A stretch of 64,000 bases of DNA from Sinomonas cyclohexanicum. GTDB taxonomy: Bacteria; Actinomycetota; Actinomycetes; Actinomycetales; Micrococcaceae. Both the position numbers and the translations under genes were made by a program. The notes beneath the pieces are model-generated. The model saw only the letters and a program-made list of their open reading frames with translations, was not told the DNA's origin and did no database searches. This document shows, piece by piece, positions 7,819-16,799 of this stretch (positions are counted from its first letter, which is position 1; every line of letters begins with the position of its first letter). The stretch lies in assembly GCF_020886775.1 (NCBI RefSeq), contig NZ_AP024525.1, forward strand, positions 744,001 through 808,000, written 5' to 3'.

Positions 7819-10800
7819 TCACTGGCCGCACAGCGTGGCGTAGTTCTTCGTGAGCGCCTCGATCGCCTTCGCGGCCCGGTTGCCCGGATCGTCGAGGTTC
7901 TTCCTGAGCGCCTTGCACTGGGCGGAAGCCGCCACCGGAGGCTGGTCGACTACCGGGACGGTGATCGGCAGCGTCACGGTCGTGTGCGACTCGAGGGCCG
8001 AGACCACGTACGTGCCGCCCTGCGGGAACTCCGGGACCGTGAAGTCCAGGACCGCCTTGCCGCCGGTCACGCCGAACGTGTTGACGAGGACCGGATCGCC
8101 CGCCTTCGGGTAGTACGTGAGCGAGACCTGCGTGTTCATGGGGCTGCCCAGCGAGGTCAGGTCGAGGCCCTGGACGGTCACCGAGAGCTGCTGGCCCGGG
8201 GCGACGACCGACGGCGCGTTGAGCACCTCGGCGCTGCGCTTGGCGAAGTCCGGGGAGACCGGGGAGTTCGCCGTGAGGTACGAGATCCACGCGTCGCGGT
8301 CGATCAGGCCCGAGTCTCGGGTGTCGGCGCCCTGGGTGAAGACGTGGAAGTTGTCCCCGCCGGTTGCGAGGAAGCTGAACGTGCCCACGCGGTACGAGCG
8401 CTGCGGATCGATCGGGGCCCCGTTGACCTGCAGCGACGTGATGCGGTCGCCCTCGGGCCGGGTCGAGTCGAACGTGTAGGTGAGGTTCTTCGAGGTCCCC
8501 AGCTGGAGGTACGGACGGCTCGGGACGTTGCCCGCGTCGTCACGCTGCCACTGCTGCTCGAGCATCGTCTCGACCTGGGCGCCGGTGAGCGAGGTGGTCC
8601 ACAGGTTGTTCACGAACGGCAGGACCGCATTGGCCTCGGCGTAGGTGATCGTGCCCGACGCGTCGGAAGGGTCGGCGTAGTACAGCTCGGCGCGCAGGCC
8701 GCCCGGGTTCACGACGCCGATCTCGGCGCCGCCGAGGGTCGGGTCCTTGAGTGTGGCCAGCAGCGAGTCGGCCACGAGGCCCCCGAGCGTGGACGACGAC
8801 GCGCGGTCGTCGCGCTTGCCCCCGGAGAACGCGGTGGTGATGTCCGCCGTCACCTTGCCGATCGGCTGGCTGCCGATCTCCTTCGCCTTGGCGAGCGCCG
8901 CATCGACGATGCCCTTGACGGTGGCGACACGCGGGTATGCGGCGACCAGAGCGTCGTCGCCCGCGGTGGAGCGCTTGACGTTGGCCTGAGCGTACTTGGT
9001 GACCTGCTTGGTCTTCAGATCGACGGTGAGGTCGATCAGGCCCACGTTCTCACCGTAGTTGCCGGTCTGCAGGACGGGTCGGGTCTTGCCGGGCTGGCCG
9101 GGGACCGGCCCGTCCCACGTGTACTCCTTGTGCGTGTGGCCCGTGAAGATCGCGGCGATGTCGGAGGACGTCTCGGTCACGAGCTTCGCGAACGGGCCGC
9201 CCGCGGCGATCTCCGCCTCGAGGGTCGCACCATCCGGCGTGCCGGCACCGGCACCCTCGTGGTACTCGGCCACGATGACGTCGGCGAGGTTCTCGGCCTT
9301 GATCTTCGCGGCCACCCGGTTGACGGCGTCCGTCGGATCGCCGAAGTCGAGCGAGCTCACGCCGGCCGGCGAAACGAGCGCCGGGGTCTCCCGGGTCACG
9401 ACGCCGATCACGGCGACCTTGAGCCCGCCGGACTGGACCACGGTGTACTCGGGGAGGGCCGGCGTCGTCGTGCCCTTCTGGTACACGTTGGCGCCGAGGT
9501 AGGGGAACTTCGCGCTCGAGGAGACGCGGCCCGTGAGGTCCGCGAAGCCCTTGTCGAACTCGTGGTTGCCCACCGCGCTGGCCTTGGCCTCGAGAGCGTT
9601 GAGGACGTCGAGCGTGGGCTGGTCGTCCTGGCTCGCCGAGGCGAACACGGACGCGCCGATGTTGTCGCCCGCGGACAGGAACAGGGCGTTGCCGCCGGGC
9701 GCCTCTGCCTTGAGCTGCTCGACCGTGCCCGCGAACTTCACGGTGTTGGCGTCGATCCGGCCGTGGAAGTCGTTGATGTTCACGAGCCGGAGGTCCGCCT
9801 CGGTCGGGGCCGGGGAGAGGTTCATGCCGAGCACGAACGGGTCGTGATCGGAGGAGCGGTACTGGTCCGCCACGTAGTAGTTCGTGACGTTGTAGTTGTA
9901 GCGGCTGTACTCGAGCGCGATCGACTCGTAGGCGTTGATGTTCCAGACGTCCGCACCGCTGACCTTCGCGTCCGCGGCCGGGGAGGCGAGGACGTGGTCG
10001 AGGGACCCGACCATGCCGCCGAACGCGTACGTGTGCTTGCCCGTGCGGGCCTCCTGGTCGATGTAACCAGCGTCCGTGAGGACCTTGATCGGATCCTCGA
10101 ACTGGTAGGCGTTGAAGTCGCCGACCAGCAGGACCTTGTCCGTCTTCGCTGTGGCCTTCATCGTCTCGGCGAACGTCACGAGCGCCTGCGCCTGGCGGGT
10201 GCGGGCGAGGTTCGAGGCACCCTGGCCCTTGTCCGTGTCATCCGGTGTCGCGGCCGAGCCCTTGGACTTGAAGTGGTTCACGATCGCGAGGAACGTCGTG
10301 TCGTCTCCACCGGTGACCGGCTTGAACGCCTGGGCGAGCGGCTGGCGTGCGATGCCCGTGAACGCGGCGTCGTCGAGGATCACTGAGCCGCCCACCGGCG
10401 CTGCGACGGCCTTGCGGTAGATGAACGCCATGCGGATCACGTCCTCCTGCGCGGGGACGACGGCCGGGCTCGGGACGAACGCCCACGTGTCCGGGGTCGC
10501 GGCGTTGAGCGCGTCCACGAGGATCGAGAGCGCCGAGTCCCGGTCCTTGCCGAACTTGGACGAGTTCTCGATCTCCTCGAGCGAGATGACGTCCGCACCG
10601 GAGGCGTTGATCGCCGCGACGATCTTGGCCTGCTGGCGCAGGAGGTTCTCCTGGTTCGCGGCGCCACGCGCGTCGCAGCCCGAGTTCACCGTGATCGGGT
10701 TCCCCGCGCGGTCGGTGTAGTACGTGCAGCCCTGGAGCGTGTCGCCCGTGGTCGGGAAGTAGTTCTGCACATTGAACGTGGCCATCGTCAGGTTGCCGCC

Positions 10801-12330
10801 CACCTTCGCGGGGGCCGCCTGGCGGGTGTTCTCGAAGTGCGCGGGCTGGACCACGGCGGCGTTCGACGGCGTGAGCTGCTCGAGCGGCTGGAGCTTCCAC
10901 GCGCTGTTGCGGTAGTCGAACACCACGTCGCCCGTGAACGTCGTGGGGGAACCCACGCGAACCGGGTCAGCGGTCGTCAGGTAGGGCAGCGGCTGGGACT
11001 TGTTGGCGGCCGACATGAAGTTGGTCGAGGCGCCGTCGTCCAGGGTGATTTTGCGCGCGGCGTTGTCGGCGACCGCGGCGCTGTACGCGTCAGAGCCGTA
11101 GGCCGCGACAGCCGTCGGCTGCACGAGTGCGGAGGTGCCCGCGGCCAGACCGATCTCGCCGTACTGGTTCAGCGAGTAGTTGTCCGTGACGGTGAACGGA
11201 CCCTCGGGCGCCACGACCATGCCCTCGAGCGCCTCCTTCGCCGTGTCCGAGAGGGGCAGGCTGAAGGAGGTGGGCTTGACCTCGGGGGCCGCGTCGGGGA
11301 GCACCTTGAGCCCGCCAGCGGAGGCCACGGAGATCTGGGTCAGATCGAAGTACTCGCTGACCGCGCCGGTGACCTCGACGTAATCGCCGCGGTGCACGCT
11401 GCCCACGGTGGAGGGCGAGTAGATGAAGATCGCGTCCGACGACGCGCGCTCCGCCGCGGGGGCCCCGCCCGAGCCCGGGGTCTGGATGTAGTAGCCGTTG
11501 AACCCACCGGTGGCGTAGGCCGCAGTGACCTTGCCGCGCGTCGTGACGGTCTGGCCGATCAGCGGGCTCGCGGTGCCCGTGCCCTGGATCTCGGCAATGG
11601 TCTTCAGGCCCGCTGGGTCGGTGCCCGTGCCGGGGTCGGTGCCCGTCCCCGGGTCCGTGCCGGTCGAGCCCGAGTTCTGCGGCGTGATGGTCGCACTGAG
11701 CGTGAAGTCCGCCGAGTTGTCGTCGGTGTCCTTCCCGCCGGTGCGGTTGAGGCTGCGCACGTCGGTGTTGGCCGACGGCGCGGTGGCGGCCTTGGTCTCG
11801 AACGTGTTCGAGGTGCCGTAGCCGAGGAGGTCGGCGACGTCGGAGTTGCCGGTCAGGCTGCCGGTCGGCAGGCTGAGCGCGGTGGCCTTGCGGGCAAGGA
11901 TGAGGGTGCCCGTGGTGCCGGATGGGTTGAGGCCGGAAGCCACGACGTCTGCTGCGGGAAGGTCGGCGCCCGCCGGATTCGGCGCGCCGTTCTGGCCACC
12001 TTGGACGAGCAGGTGGCCGCCGGCCTTGATGGTCTTGCCGGAGAGGCTGACCGTCGTCGAGGACGCCCCGGTGCCGGTCGCCGAGCGGTACTGGAGCGAC
12101 CACGTGCTCAGGTCGACGTCCTGGGCGGAGGCGTTGTAGAGCTCGACGAACTTGTTCTTGAAGGCGGCCCCGGCGCTGCCGCCGGAGAGGTACGCCTCGC
12201 TGATCACGACGCCGCCTTGAGGCGACGCGAGGTCTGCCGCCATGGCTGGCAACGCCGTGAAGGCAGCCATCGATGGAAGGACGACCGCAGCAGAAAGTGC
12301 TGCGACCGCCCTAGTCACAGGATTTGGCAT
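7819..12330 (-). CDS. ExeM/NucH-type secreted endonuclease fused to a 5'-nucleotidase
   Basis: 1503 residues. A signal peptide (hydrophobic about 8-30, cut near AMAA) is followed by a lamin-tail domain (about 35-150), a Gly/Thr-rich linker of TDPGTG repeats, a nuclease-associated OB-type region (about 240-400) and an endonuclease/exonuclease/phosphatase domain (about 510-800: TFNVQNYF, SLEEIENS, VGDFNAYQFEDP, SSDHDPFV). Then comes a calcineurin-like 5'-nucleotidase (about 815-1110: VNINDFHGRID, GNHEFDKGF, FTGHTHKE) with its C-terminal substrate domain (about 1130-1330), and an Ig-like tail. Such proteins degrade extracellular DNA and release phosphate and nucleosides. ATG start at 12330. No sortase or membrane anchor, so it is likely free or loosely wall-bound. 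Confidence 0.93.
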   Translation of the reverse strand: MPNPVTRAVAALSAAVVLPSMAAFTALPAMAADLASPQGGVVISEAYLSGGSAGAAFKNKFVELYNASAQDVDLSTWSLQYRSATGTGASSTTVSLSGKTIKAGGHLLVQGGQNGAPNPAGADLPAADVVASGLNPSGTTGTLILARKATALSLPTGSLTGNSDVADLLGYGTSNTFETKAATAPSANTDVRSLNRTGGKDTDDNSADFTLSATITPQNSGSTGTDPGTGTDPGTGTDPAGLKTIAEIQGTGTASPLIGQTVTTRGKVTAAYATGGFNGYYIQTPGSGGAPAAERASSDAIFIYSPSTVGSVHRGDYVEVTGAVSEYFDLTQISVASAGGLKVLPDAAPEVKPTSFSLPLSDTAKEALEGMVVAPEGPFTVTDNYSLNQYGEIGLAAGTSALVQPTAVAAYGSDAYSAAVADNAARKITLDDGASTNFMSAANKSQPLPYLTTADPVRVGSPTTFTGDVVFDYRNSAWKLQPLEQLTPSNAAVVQPAHFENTRQAAPAKVGGNLTMATFNVQNYFPTTGDTLQGCTYYTDRAGNPITVNSGCDARGAANQENLLRQQAKIVAAINASGADVISLEEIENSSKFGKDRDSALSILVDALNAATPDTWAFVPSPAVVPAQEDVIRMAFIYRKAVAAPVGGSVILDDAAFTGIARQPLAQAFKPVTGGDDTTFLAIVNHFKSKGSAATPDDTDKGQGASNLARTRQAQALVTFAETMKATAKTDKVLLVGDFNAYQFEDPIKVLTDAGYIDQEARTGKHTYAFGGMVGSLDHVLASPAADAKVSGADVWNINAYESIALEYSRYNYNVTNYYVADQYRSSDHDPFVLGMNLSPAPTEADLRLVNINDFHGRIDANTVKFAGTVEQLKAEAPGGNALFLSAGDNIGASVFASASQDDQPTLDVLNALEAKASAVGNHEFDKGFADLTGRVSSSAKFPYLGANVYQKGTTTPALPEYTVVQSGGLKVAVIGVVTRETPALVSPAGVSSLDFGDPTDAVNRVAAKIKAENLADVIVAEYHEGAGAGTPDGATLEAEIAAGGPFAKLVTETSSDIAAIFTGHTHKEYTWDGPVPGQPGKTRPVLQTGNYGENVGLIDLTVDLKTKQVTKYAQANVKRSTAGDDALVAAYPRVATVKGIVDAALAKAKEIGSQPIGKVTADITTAFSGGKRDDRASSSTLGGLVADSLLATLKDPTLGGAEIGVVNPGGLRAELYYADPSDASGTITYAEANAVLPFVNNLWTTSLTGAQVETMLEQQWQRDDAGNVPSRPYLQLGTSKNLTYTFDSTRPEGDRITSLQVNGAPIDPQRSYRVGTFSFLATGGDNFHVFTQGADTRDSGLIDRDAWISYLTANSPVSPDFAKRSAEVLNAPSVVAPGQQLSVTVQGLDLTSLGSPMNTQVSLTYYPKAGDPVLVNTFGVTGGKAVLDFTVPEFPQGGTYVVSALESHTTVTLPITVPVVDQPPVAASAQCKALRKNLDDPGNRAAKAIEALTKNYATLCGQ

Positions 12331-12404
12331 GAAGTTGTGTCCTTTGTCACGTGCGAGTGATGGTTGTCAGCCAACCACCCGTACGTGAACGGAAGGTTTC
12401 ATTT

Positions 12405-13214
12405 CTACGGCGTCGGCGTGTCGCCCTCGCCGTCCTCCTGGCCGCGGTCCTGGATGATCCTGAACGGCGCACCCAGCGGGTCCGCGAGCGCCGCCATGCG
12501 CCCGAACGGCGTGTCGACGGCCGGCATGAAAACGGTCGCGCCGAGCGCGGTGGCCTGGGCCAGGGTCTCGTCCGCATCTTCGACGGTCCAGTACACCGTC
12601 CAGTGGGCGGGGACGCCTTCCGGCAGGTCCTTGGCGGCGTCGAAGATCCCCGCCTTGGCCTCGCGGCCCTCCCCGAGCGTCGAGTAGCGGAACTCGGGCG
12701 TGTCGCCCATGACCGAGAGGCTCCATCCGAGGGCCTTCGAGTAGAACGCCACGCTCCCGTCGTAGTCGAGCGCGTGGAGCTCGAACCATGCCGGCGTGCC
12801 GGGCTCCGCGAGCTTGGCGAACCCGGTGTGGCCGGTGCTCTGCCACACGCCGAACGCTGCACCGCCGGCGTCGCCGAACACCGCCATGTGGCCCTGCTCG
12901 GGGACTTCCATGGGCGGCATGAAGACCTGCCCGCCCGCGGCCGCGACCGCGTCGGCGGTCGCGTGGATGTCGTCGGACTTGAAGTAGATGGTCCAGACGT
13001 CCGGCATGGCGGCCTGGTCCTCCGCCTTGCCCATGAGGCCGGCCACCATGGCGCCGTCCTTGAAGGCGGTCGTGTATCCGCCGTACGTCTCCTGGTCGCC
13101 GGTCTCGTAGGTCCAGCCGAAGAGTTCGGTGTAGAACGCCTTGGCCTTTTCGAGGTCGCTCGTCATGAGGTCCGTCCAGCAGGGTGCGCCGGCGGTGAGG
13201 TCGGGAGTGGGCAT
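12405..13214 (-). CDS. VOC family protein with two glyoxalase-like domains
   Basis: 269 residues forming two similar halves (about 1-125 and 135-260), each beginning with a short strand and containing the APCWTDLMTSD- or TPAWFELHALD-type opening of the vicinal-oxygen-chelate fold. Tandem VOC proteins of this kind (CFP32-like in mycobacteria) are widespread in actinobacteria; their substrates are mostly unknown. The ATG at 13214 follows GGAGCC. It is codirectional with and 74 bp upstream of the nuclease gene, so they may be cotranscribed. The C terminus is acidic and ends TPTP. Confidence 0.85.
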   Translation of the reverse strand: MPTPDLTAGAPCWTDLMTSDLEKAKAFYTELFGWTYETGDQETYGGYTTAFKDGAMVAGLMGKAEDQAAMPDVWTIYFKSDDIHATADAVAAAGGQVFMPPMEVPEQGHMAVFGDAGGAAFGVWQSTGHTGFAKLAEPGTPAWFELHALDYDGSVAFYSKALGWSLSVMGDTPEFRYSTLGEGREAKAGIFDAAKDLPEGVPAHWTVYWTVEDADETLAQATALGATVFMPAVDTPFGRMAALADPLGAPFRIIQDRGQEDGEGDTPTP

Positions 13215-13374
13215 GGAGGCTCCTTCGGTCTGTCTGGGTGTGGGGCCGAACTATCCGAACGAGACCGACGCTATGCGGGGGCTCCGACGTTTTTCAAGGA
13301 TCGCCGGGGCCGCCCTGCATCAGGCGGGGTCACCCGAGGGGCCGGCCCCGCGCCGTCGTGCGTGAGAAGCAGCG

Positions 13375-13413
13375 GAGGCGGCGCCCACTGGGAGTCCCAG
13401 CGGGCGCCGCCTC
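13375..13413. terminator. Hairpin downstream of tRNA-Ser(TGA)
   Basis: GAGGCGGCGCCC-type arm 13375-13393 pairs with 13395-13413 (19 bp, one mismatch), 10 bp beyond the 3' end of the minus-strand tRNA. There is no T tract. A single GCGCCGTCGTGC arm lies beside it at 13350-13361. Confidence 0.7.
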
Positions 13414-13422
13414 GCCTGCAAG

Positions 13423-13510
13423 CGGAAGGTAAGGGATTTGAACCCTTGGTACGGGGTTACCGCACACTGGTTTTCAAGACCAGCTCCATAGGCCGCTCGG
13501 ACAACCTTCC
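13423..13510 (-). tRNA. tRNA-Ser (anticodon TGA)
   Basis: On the minus strand it begins GGAAGGTTGTCCGAGCGG and ends with the complementary acceptor strand and discriminator G at 13423. The stem CTGGT/ACCAG encloses CTTGAAA, giving anticodon TGA for UCA codons. It has the long variable arm of serine tRNAs. CCA is not encoded, unlike the tRNA-Ser at 2854. Confidence 0.95.
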
Positions 13511-13584
13511 TTGTGCCTAGTAGTGTTTCATAGCGCAGTGACCTCGTGAAACTGACGCCCCCGCGGGGGAGGAGGAGCACCGAC

Positions 13585-14568
13585 ATGAAGGCCGTGTTCA
13601 TCACCGAGCCCGGGGGGCCGGAGGTCCTCCAGGTGCGCGAGGTCGACGCCCCCGTGCCTGGGCCAGGCGAGGTGCTCATCGACGTTGTGGCTGCGGGCGT
13701 GAACCGCGCCGACGTGCAGCAGCGGCGCGGATTCTACCCGCCGCCCCCGGGCGCGTCCGAGATCCCCGGGCTCGAGGTCTCGGGCCGGATCGCGGGCTTC
13801 GGTCCGGACGTCGCGCGGCCGTTCTCGGTGGGGGACAAGGTTGTGGCCCTCCTGGCCGGCGGCGGGTACGCCGAGCAGGTCGCGGTCCCGGCGGAGCAGG
13901 TGCTGCGGATCCCGGACGGCGTGGACCTCGTGACGGCCGCGGCGCTGCCCGAGACCGCCGCGACCGTGTACTCGAACCTGTTCATGACGGCCCAGCTCCA
14001 GCCCGGCGAGATGCTGCTCATCCACGGCGCCACGGGCGGCATCGGCACGATGGCCGTCCAGATGGCCAAGGCCTTCGGCGCACGCGTCGCCGCGACCGCG
14101 GGCACGGAGGAGAAGGTCTCGACGGCGCGCGCGTTCCTCGGCGTCGACGTGGCGATCAACTACAACGAGCAGGACTTCGTCCAGGCGATCCGCGACGCGA
14201 CCGACGGCCGGGGTGCGGACGTGATCCTCGACGTCGTGGGCGCGAAGTACCTCGAGCGCAACGTCGAGGCCCTGGCCACGTATGGCCGGCTCGTCGTGAT
14301 CGGCCTCCAGGGCGGGGCCAAGGCCGAGCTCAACCTCGGCATGCTCCTGAACAAGCGCGCGGCCGTGATCGGGACGGCACTGCGCCCCCGCCCCGTCGAG
14401 GAGAAGGGCGCCATCATGTCCGCGGTCAAGGACCACGTGTGGCCGCTCGTGGTGGACGGGCGCATCAAGCCGCTCGTCGACAAGGTTTTCCCCCTCGCCG
14501 AGGCCGCCGCAGCCCATGAGTACTTCGACTCGGGGGAGCACGTGGGCAAGATCCTGCTGACGGTGTAG
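13585..14568 (+). CDS. NAD(P)H:quinone oxidoreductase, zeta-crystallin/PIG3 type
   Basis: 327 residues from the ATG at 13585, preceded by GGAGGAGG. The frame is open 39 bp further up, but MKAVFITEPGGPEVLQ is the family's usual start. This is a zinc-less medium-chain dehydrogenase: N-terminal GroES-like domain (about 1-120) and Rossmann domain with GATGGIGTMAVQMAKAFGA (near 150). No catalytic zinc cysteines are seen. The PIG3 group reduces quinones with NADPH. It stands alone and converges with the CPBP gene 40 bp away. Confidence 0.9.
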   Translation: MKAVFITEPGGPEVLQVREVDAPVPGPGEVLIDVVAAGVNRADVQQRRGFYPPPPGASEIPGLEVSGRIAGFGPDVARPFSVGDKVVALLAGGGYAEQVAVPAEQVLRIPDGVDLVTAAALPETAATVYSNLFMTAQLQPGEMLLIHGATGGIGTMAVQMAKAFGARVAATAGTEEKVSTARAFLGVDVAINYNEQDFVQAIRDATDGRGADVILDVVGAKYLERNVEALATYGRLVVIGLQGGAKAELNLGMLLNKRAAVIGTALRPRPVEEKGAIMSAVKDHVWPLVVDGRIKPLVDKVFPLAEAAAAHEYFDSGEHVGKILLTV

Positions 14569-14608
14569 TGGGCCCGCTCCGAAGCGAGGGCCGCGACCCG
14601 GTGCGCCG

Positions 14609-15298
14609 TCAGCGCAGGAGGGTAGCCAGGGTCAAAAGGGTCACGTCGTGGAGTCCGTGGGCAAGGCCCGTGGCCAGGGTTGTGCAGTGCCGGACGGTGA
14701 GGATCGCGCTGGCGTAGAGGGCGCCGATGAGCGCGGTCATGATGACCTGGAGGAAGTCCTGGCTGCCGGGGAAGTGCCATAGGCCGAAAAGGGCCGATGA
14801 CACGACAACCGCCCCGGCCCGCGAGCCGAGGAGGCGGTTCGCTCCGGCGAAGACGTAGCCGCGCCATGCGAACTCCTCCACGAAGCCCACGCCTACGAAG
14901 GTTCGGATGGCCAGATAGGCGAAGGCCAGGGGGCGGGGCTCGCCCTCTCCCAGCACGTTGAAGCCCACAGCCGCCGGCAACAGGGTCAGCGTCAGCGTGA
15001 CGGCTGCGAGCGCCACCCCGATGAGGATCTGCCGCCCGAACCGTTTGGCCGACCACCCGAACGCCGTGGCCATGCGCATGCGCCCAAACCGCGCCGCCAC
15101 GAACAGCACACCGACGATCATCACGAACGGGGAGAGGTTGGCCGCGATGCGCAAGGGCAATGATGCGCCGCTCGCCGCGGACGTGAGTACCGGCCATCCG
15201 GCTACAACCACGAACAATGCGAGAACCACGGCCAACCACCAGCCCAGGCTCGGGCCCGCTCGCGTTGCCTCCGCTCGTGCCGTGCGTGAAGTGGTCAT
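14609..15298 (-). CDS. CPBP-family intramembrane protease (CAAX protease-like)
   Basis: 229 residues with about six to seven hydrophobic segments. The family's active-site motifs are intact: EEFAWRG (near 140) and the later WHF His (near 175), which coordinate the metal inside the membrane. Bacterial CPBP proteins are linked to bacteriocin immunity or anchoring of membrane regulators; here the substrate is unknown. It is divergent from the padR gene, with a shared 184-bp control region. The nearby PadR-controlled ABC exporter might be functionally linked, but that is only inferred from position. Confidence 0.85.
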   Translation of the reverse strand: MTTSRTARAEATRAGPSLGWWLAVVLALFVVVAGWPVLTSAASGASLPLRIAANLSPFVMIVGVLFVAARFGRMRMATAFGWSAKRFGRQILIGVALAAVTLTLTLLPAAVGFNVLGEGEPRPLAFAYLAIRTFVGVGFVEEFAWRGYVFAGANRLLGSRAGAVVVSSALFGLWHFPGSQDFLQVIMTALIGALYASAILTVRHCTTLATGLAHGLHDVTLLTLATLLR

Positions 15299-15394
15299 GG
15301 TCGGGTTCCCCTCCTTGGCGTCACTCTCCTCACGCTAGGCCTGGGCATCGCAGCGGAGTAGGGCCGATGGGCACGGGTACTCCTTGCCTTCGCC

Positions 15395-15432
15395 CATACC
15401 GAGTATGTACCCTTGAGTGCATACTCGGTATG
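15395..15432. promoter_or_regulatory. PadR operator: two inverted 13-bp boxes, each an ATAC-GTAT dyad
   Basis: CATACCGAGTATG (15395-15407) and CATACTCGGTATG (15420-15432) are exact reverse complements separated by 12 bp. Each box is itself a small dyad, ATAC-NNN-GTAT, the type of site bound by PadR winged-helix repressors. The pair lies 50 bp before the padR start and between padR and the divergent CPBP gene, so it can control both. Autoregulation is the simplest reading. Confidence 0.85.
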
Positions 15433-15482
15433 CCTGCCGCCATTGGGGACGGTCGGACGCCGACCATCGCACAGGGGGTCCG

Positions 15483-16067
15483 ATGTCCATCCGCCACAGC
15501 CTGCTGGCGCTGCTCGAGGAGCAGCCGCGCTACGGCTATCAGCTCAAGAGCGAATTCGAGGCCAGGACAGGCGACGCGTGGCCGCTCAACATCGGTCAGG
15601 TCTACACGACACTCGACCGGCTCGAGCGCGACGGCCTCGTGGCCCGCGAGGGCGACGACGGCGAGGGCCACGTCATCTACGCGATCACCGCGGCGGGCCG
15701 TGCGGAGGCTGCCGGATGGTTCGCCTCCCCGGTGGAGCACGCGAACCCGCCGCGCAACGAACTGGCGATCAAGATCGCCCTCGCCCTCACGATCCCCGGC
15801 GTGGATGTCGCAGCCGTGGTCCAGACGCAGCGCGCCGCGAGCATGCGGTCGCTCCAGGACTTCACACGGGCCCGCCGCACCGCAGCAGAGCACGACGTCG
15901 CCTGGCGGCTCGTGCTCGAATCGCTCGTCTTCGCCGCGGAGGCGGAGATCCGGTGGCTCGATCACTGCGAGGCGACCCTCACCAAGAGTGCGGGCGCCGC
16001 CGGCCGGGCTGGGCAGGCGGCGTCGTCCGCCCGACGTGCCGCGACCCGGGCCGAGGCCGGTCGATGA
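15483..16067 (+). CDS. PadR-family transcriptional repressor
   Basis: 194 residues from the ATG at 15483; the open frame upstream runs through the operator and is not coding. The N-terminal winged helix (about 1-85) contains LLEEQPRYGYQLKSEF and GQVYTTLDRLERDGLV, signatures of PadR. The C-terminal helical region (about 95-175) is the dimerisation part of the PadR-s2 type. PadR proteins usually respond to hydrophobic drugs or phenolics and repress adjacent exporters. Its stop overlaps the ATG of the ABC ATPase (ATGA), so the three genes form one operon. Confidence 0.92.
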   Translation: MSIRHSLLALLEEQPRYGYQLKSEFEARTGDAWPLNIGQVYTTLDRLERDGLVAREGDDGEGHVIYAITAAGRAEAAGWFASPVEHANPPRNELAIKIALALTIPGVDVAAVVQTQRAASMRSLQDFTRARRTAAEHDVAWRLVLESLVFAAEAEIRWLDHCEATLTKSAGAAGRAGQAASSARRAATRAEAGR

Positions 16068-16798
16068 GCGCGCACACCGCGCCCACGGTGCTCGAGATCA
16101 GCGGTGCGCACCGGACCTTTGGCGCGGGCGCCACTGCCGTTGCCGCGCTGCGCGACGTGAGCCTACGCGTCGCCGCAGGGGATTTCGTGGCCGTGATGGG
16201 GCCGAGCGGGTCCGGGAAGTCATCGCTGCTCGCGCTCGCCGGCGGGCTGGACCTGCCCACCCGTGGCGACGTGTACATCGAGGGCACACCCACGGCCTCG
16301 CAGGGCCTCAACGGCCTCGCGCGGCTCCGGCGCCGTGCGGTGGGCTACGTGTTCCAGAACTTCAACCTCGTGCCCACACTGACGGTGGCCGAGAACGTCT
16401 CGCTCCCGCGCGAGCTCGACGGCGTGCCAGCTAAGAAGGCGCGGCGGCAGGCGCTCGACGCGCTGCGGCTCGTGGACATCGACGAGCTCGCCGGCCGATT
16501 CCCGGAGGAGATCTCGGGCGGGCAGCAGCAGCGAGTGGCCATTGCCCGCGCGATCGTGGGGGACCGGCGGCTCATCCTCGCCGACGAGCCCACCGGCGCC
16601 CTCGACACCGCCACCGGGGACGGCGTCATGGAGGTGCTCCGACGCCGGGCCGACGACGGCGCCGCCGTGGTGCTCGTGACCCACGACGCACGGCACGCGG
16701 CCTGGGCCGACCGGGTGGTCTACCTGCGCGACGGGCGGCTCGTGGACGAGGCCGCGGCCCAGCGGGATCCTGCGGCCCTGCTCGCGACGGAGGGCTGA
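16064..16798 (+). CDS. ABC transporter ATP-binding protein (MacB/LolD type)
   Basis: 244 residues. Walker A GPSGSGKS (near 46), Q-loop FQNFNL, signature SGGQQQR (near 150) and Walker B LILADEPTGALD are all intact. The sequence is of the class that pairs with FtsX-like permeases and moves substrates by mechanotransmission instead of through a classic channel. The start is the ATG at 16064 overlapping the padR stop. The permease follows after 1 bp. The PadR gene and operator upstream suggest induction by the exported compound. Confidence 0.93.
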   Translation: MSAHTAPTVLEISGAHRTFGAGATAVAALRDVSLRVAAGDFVAVMGPSGSGKSSLLALAGGLDLPTRGDVYIEGTPTASQGLNGLARLRRRAVGYVFQNFNLVPTLTVAENVSLPRELDGVPAKKARRQALDALRLVDIDELAGRFPEEISGGQQQRVAIARAIVGDRRLILADEPTGALDTATGDGVMEVLRRRADDGAAVVLVTHDARHAAWADRVVYLRDGRLVDEAAAQRDPAALLATEG

Positions 16799-16799
16799 G

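Noticed and set aside
7756-10386. 876-codon open frame on the + strand
   Set aside because: It is antisense to the nuclease/5'-nucleotidase gene, Arg/Val/Glu-rich without any recognisable motif. Such long shadows are expected at about 70% GC.
12331-12404. Possible PHO box before the 5'-nucleotidase gene
   Set aside because: Only one GTTCAC unit is present on the minus strand; the next 11 bp do not repeat it.
14570-14591. Terminator between the quinone oxidoreductase and CPBP genes
   Set aside because: GGCCCGCTC...GAGGGCC can pair only with a bulge and has no T tract; too weak to annotate.
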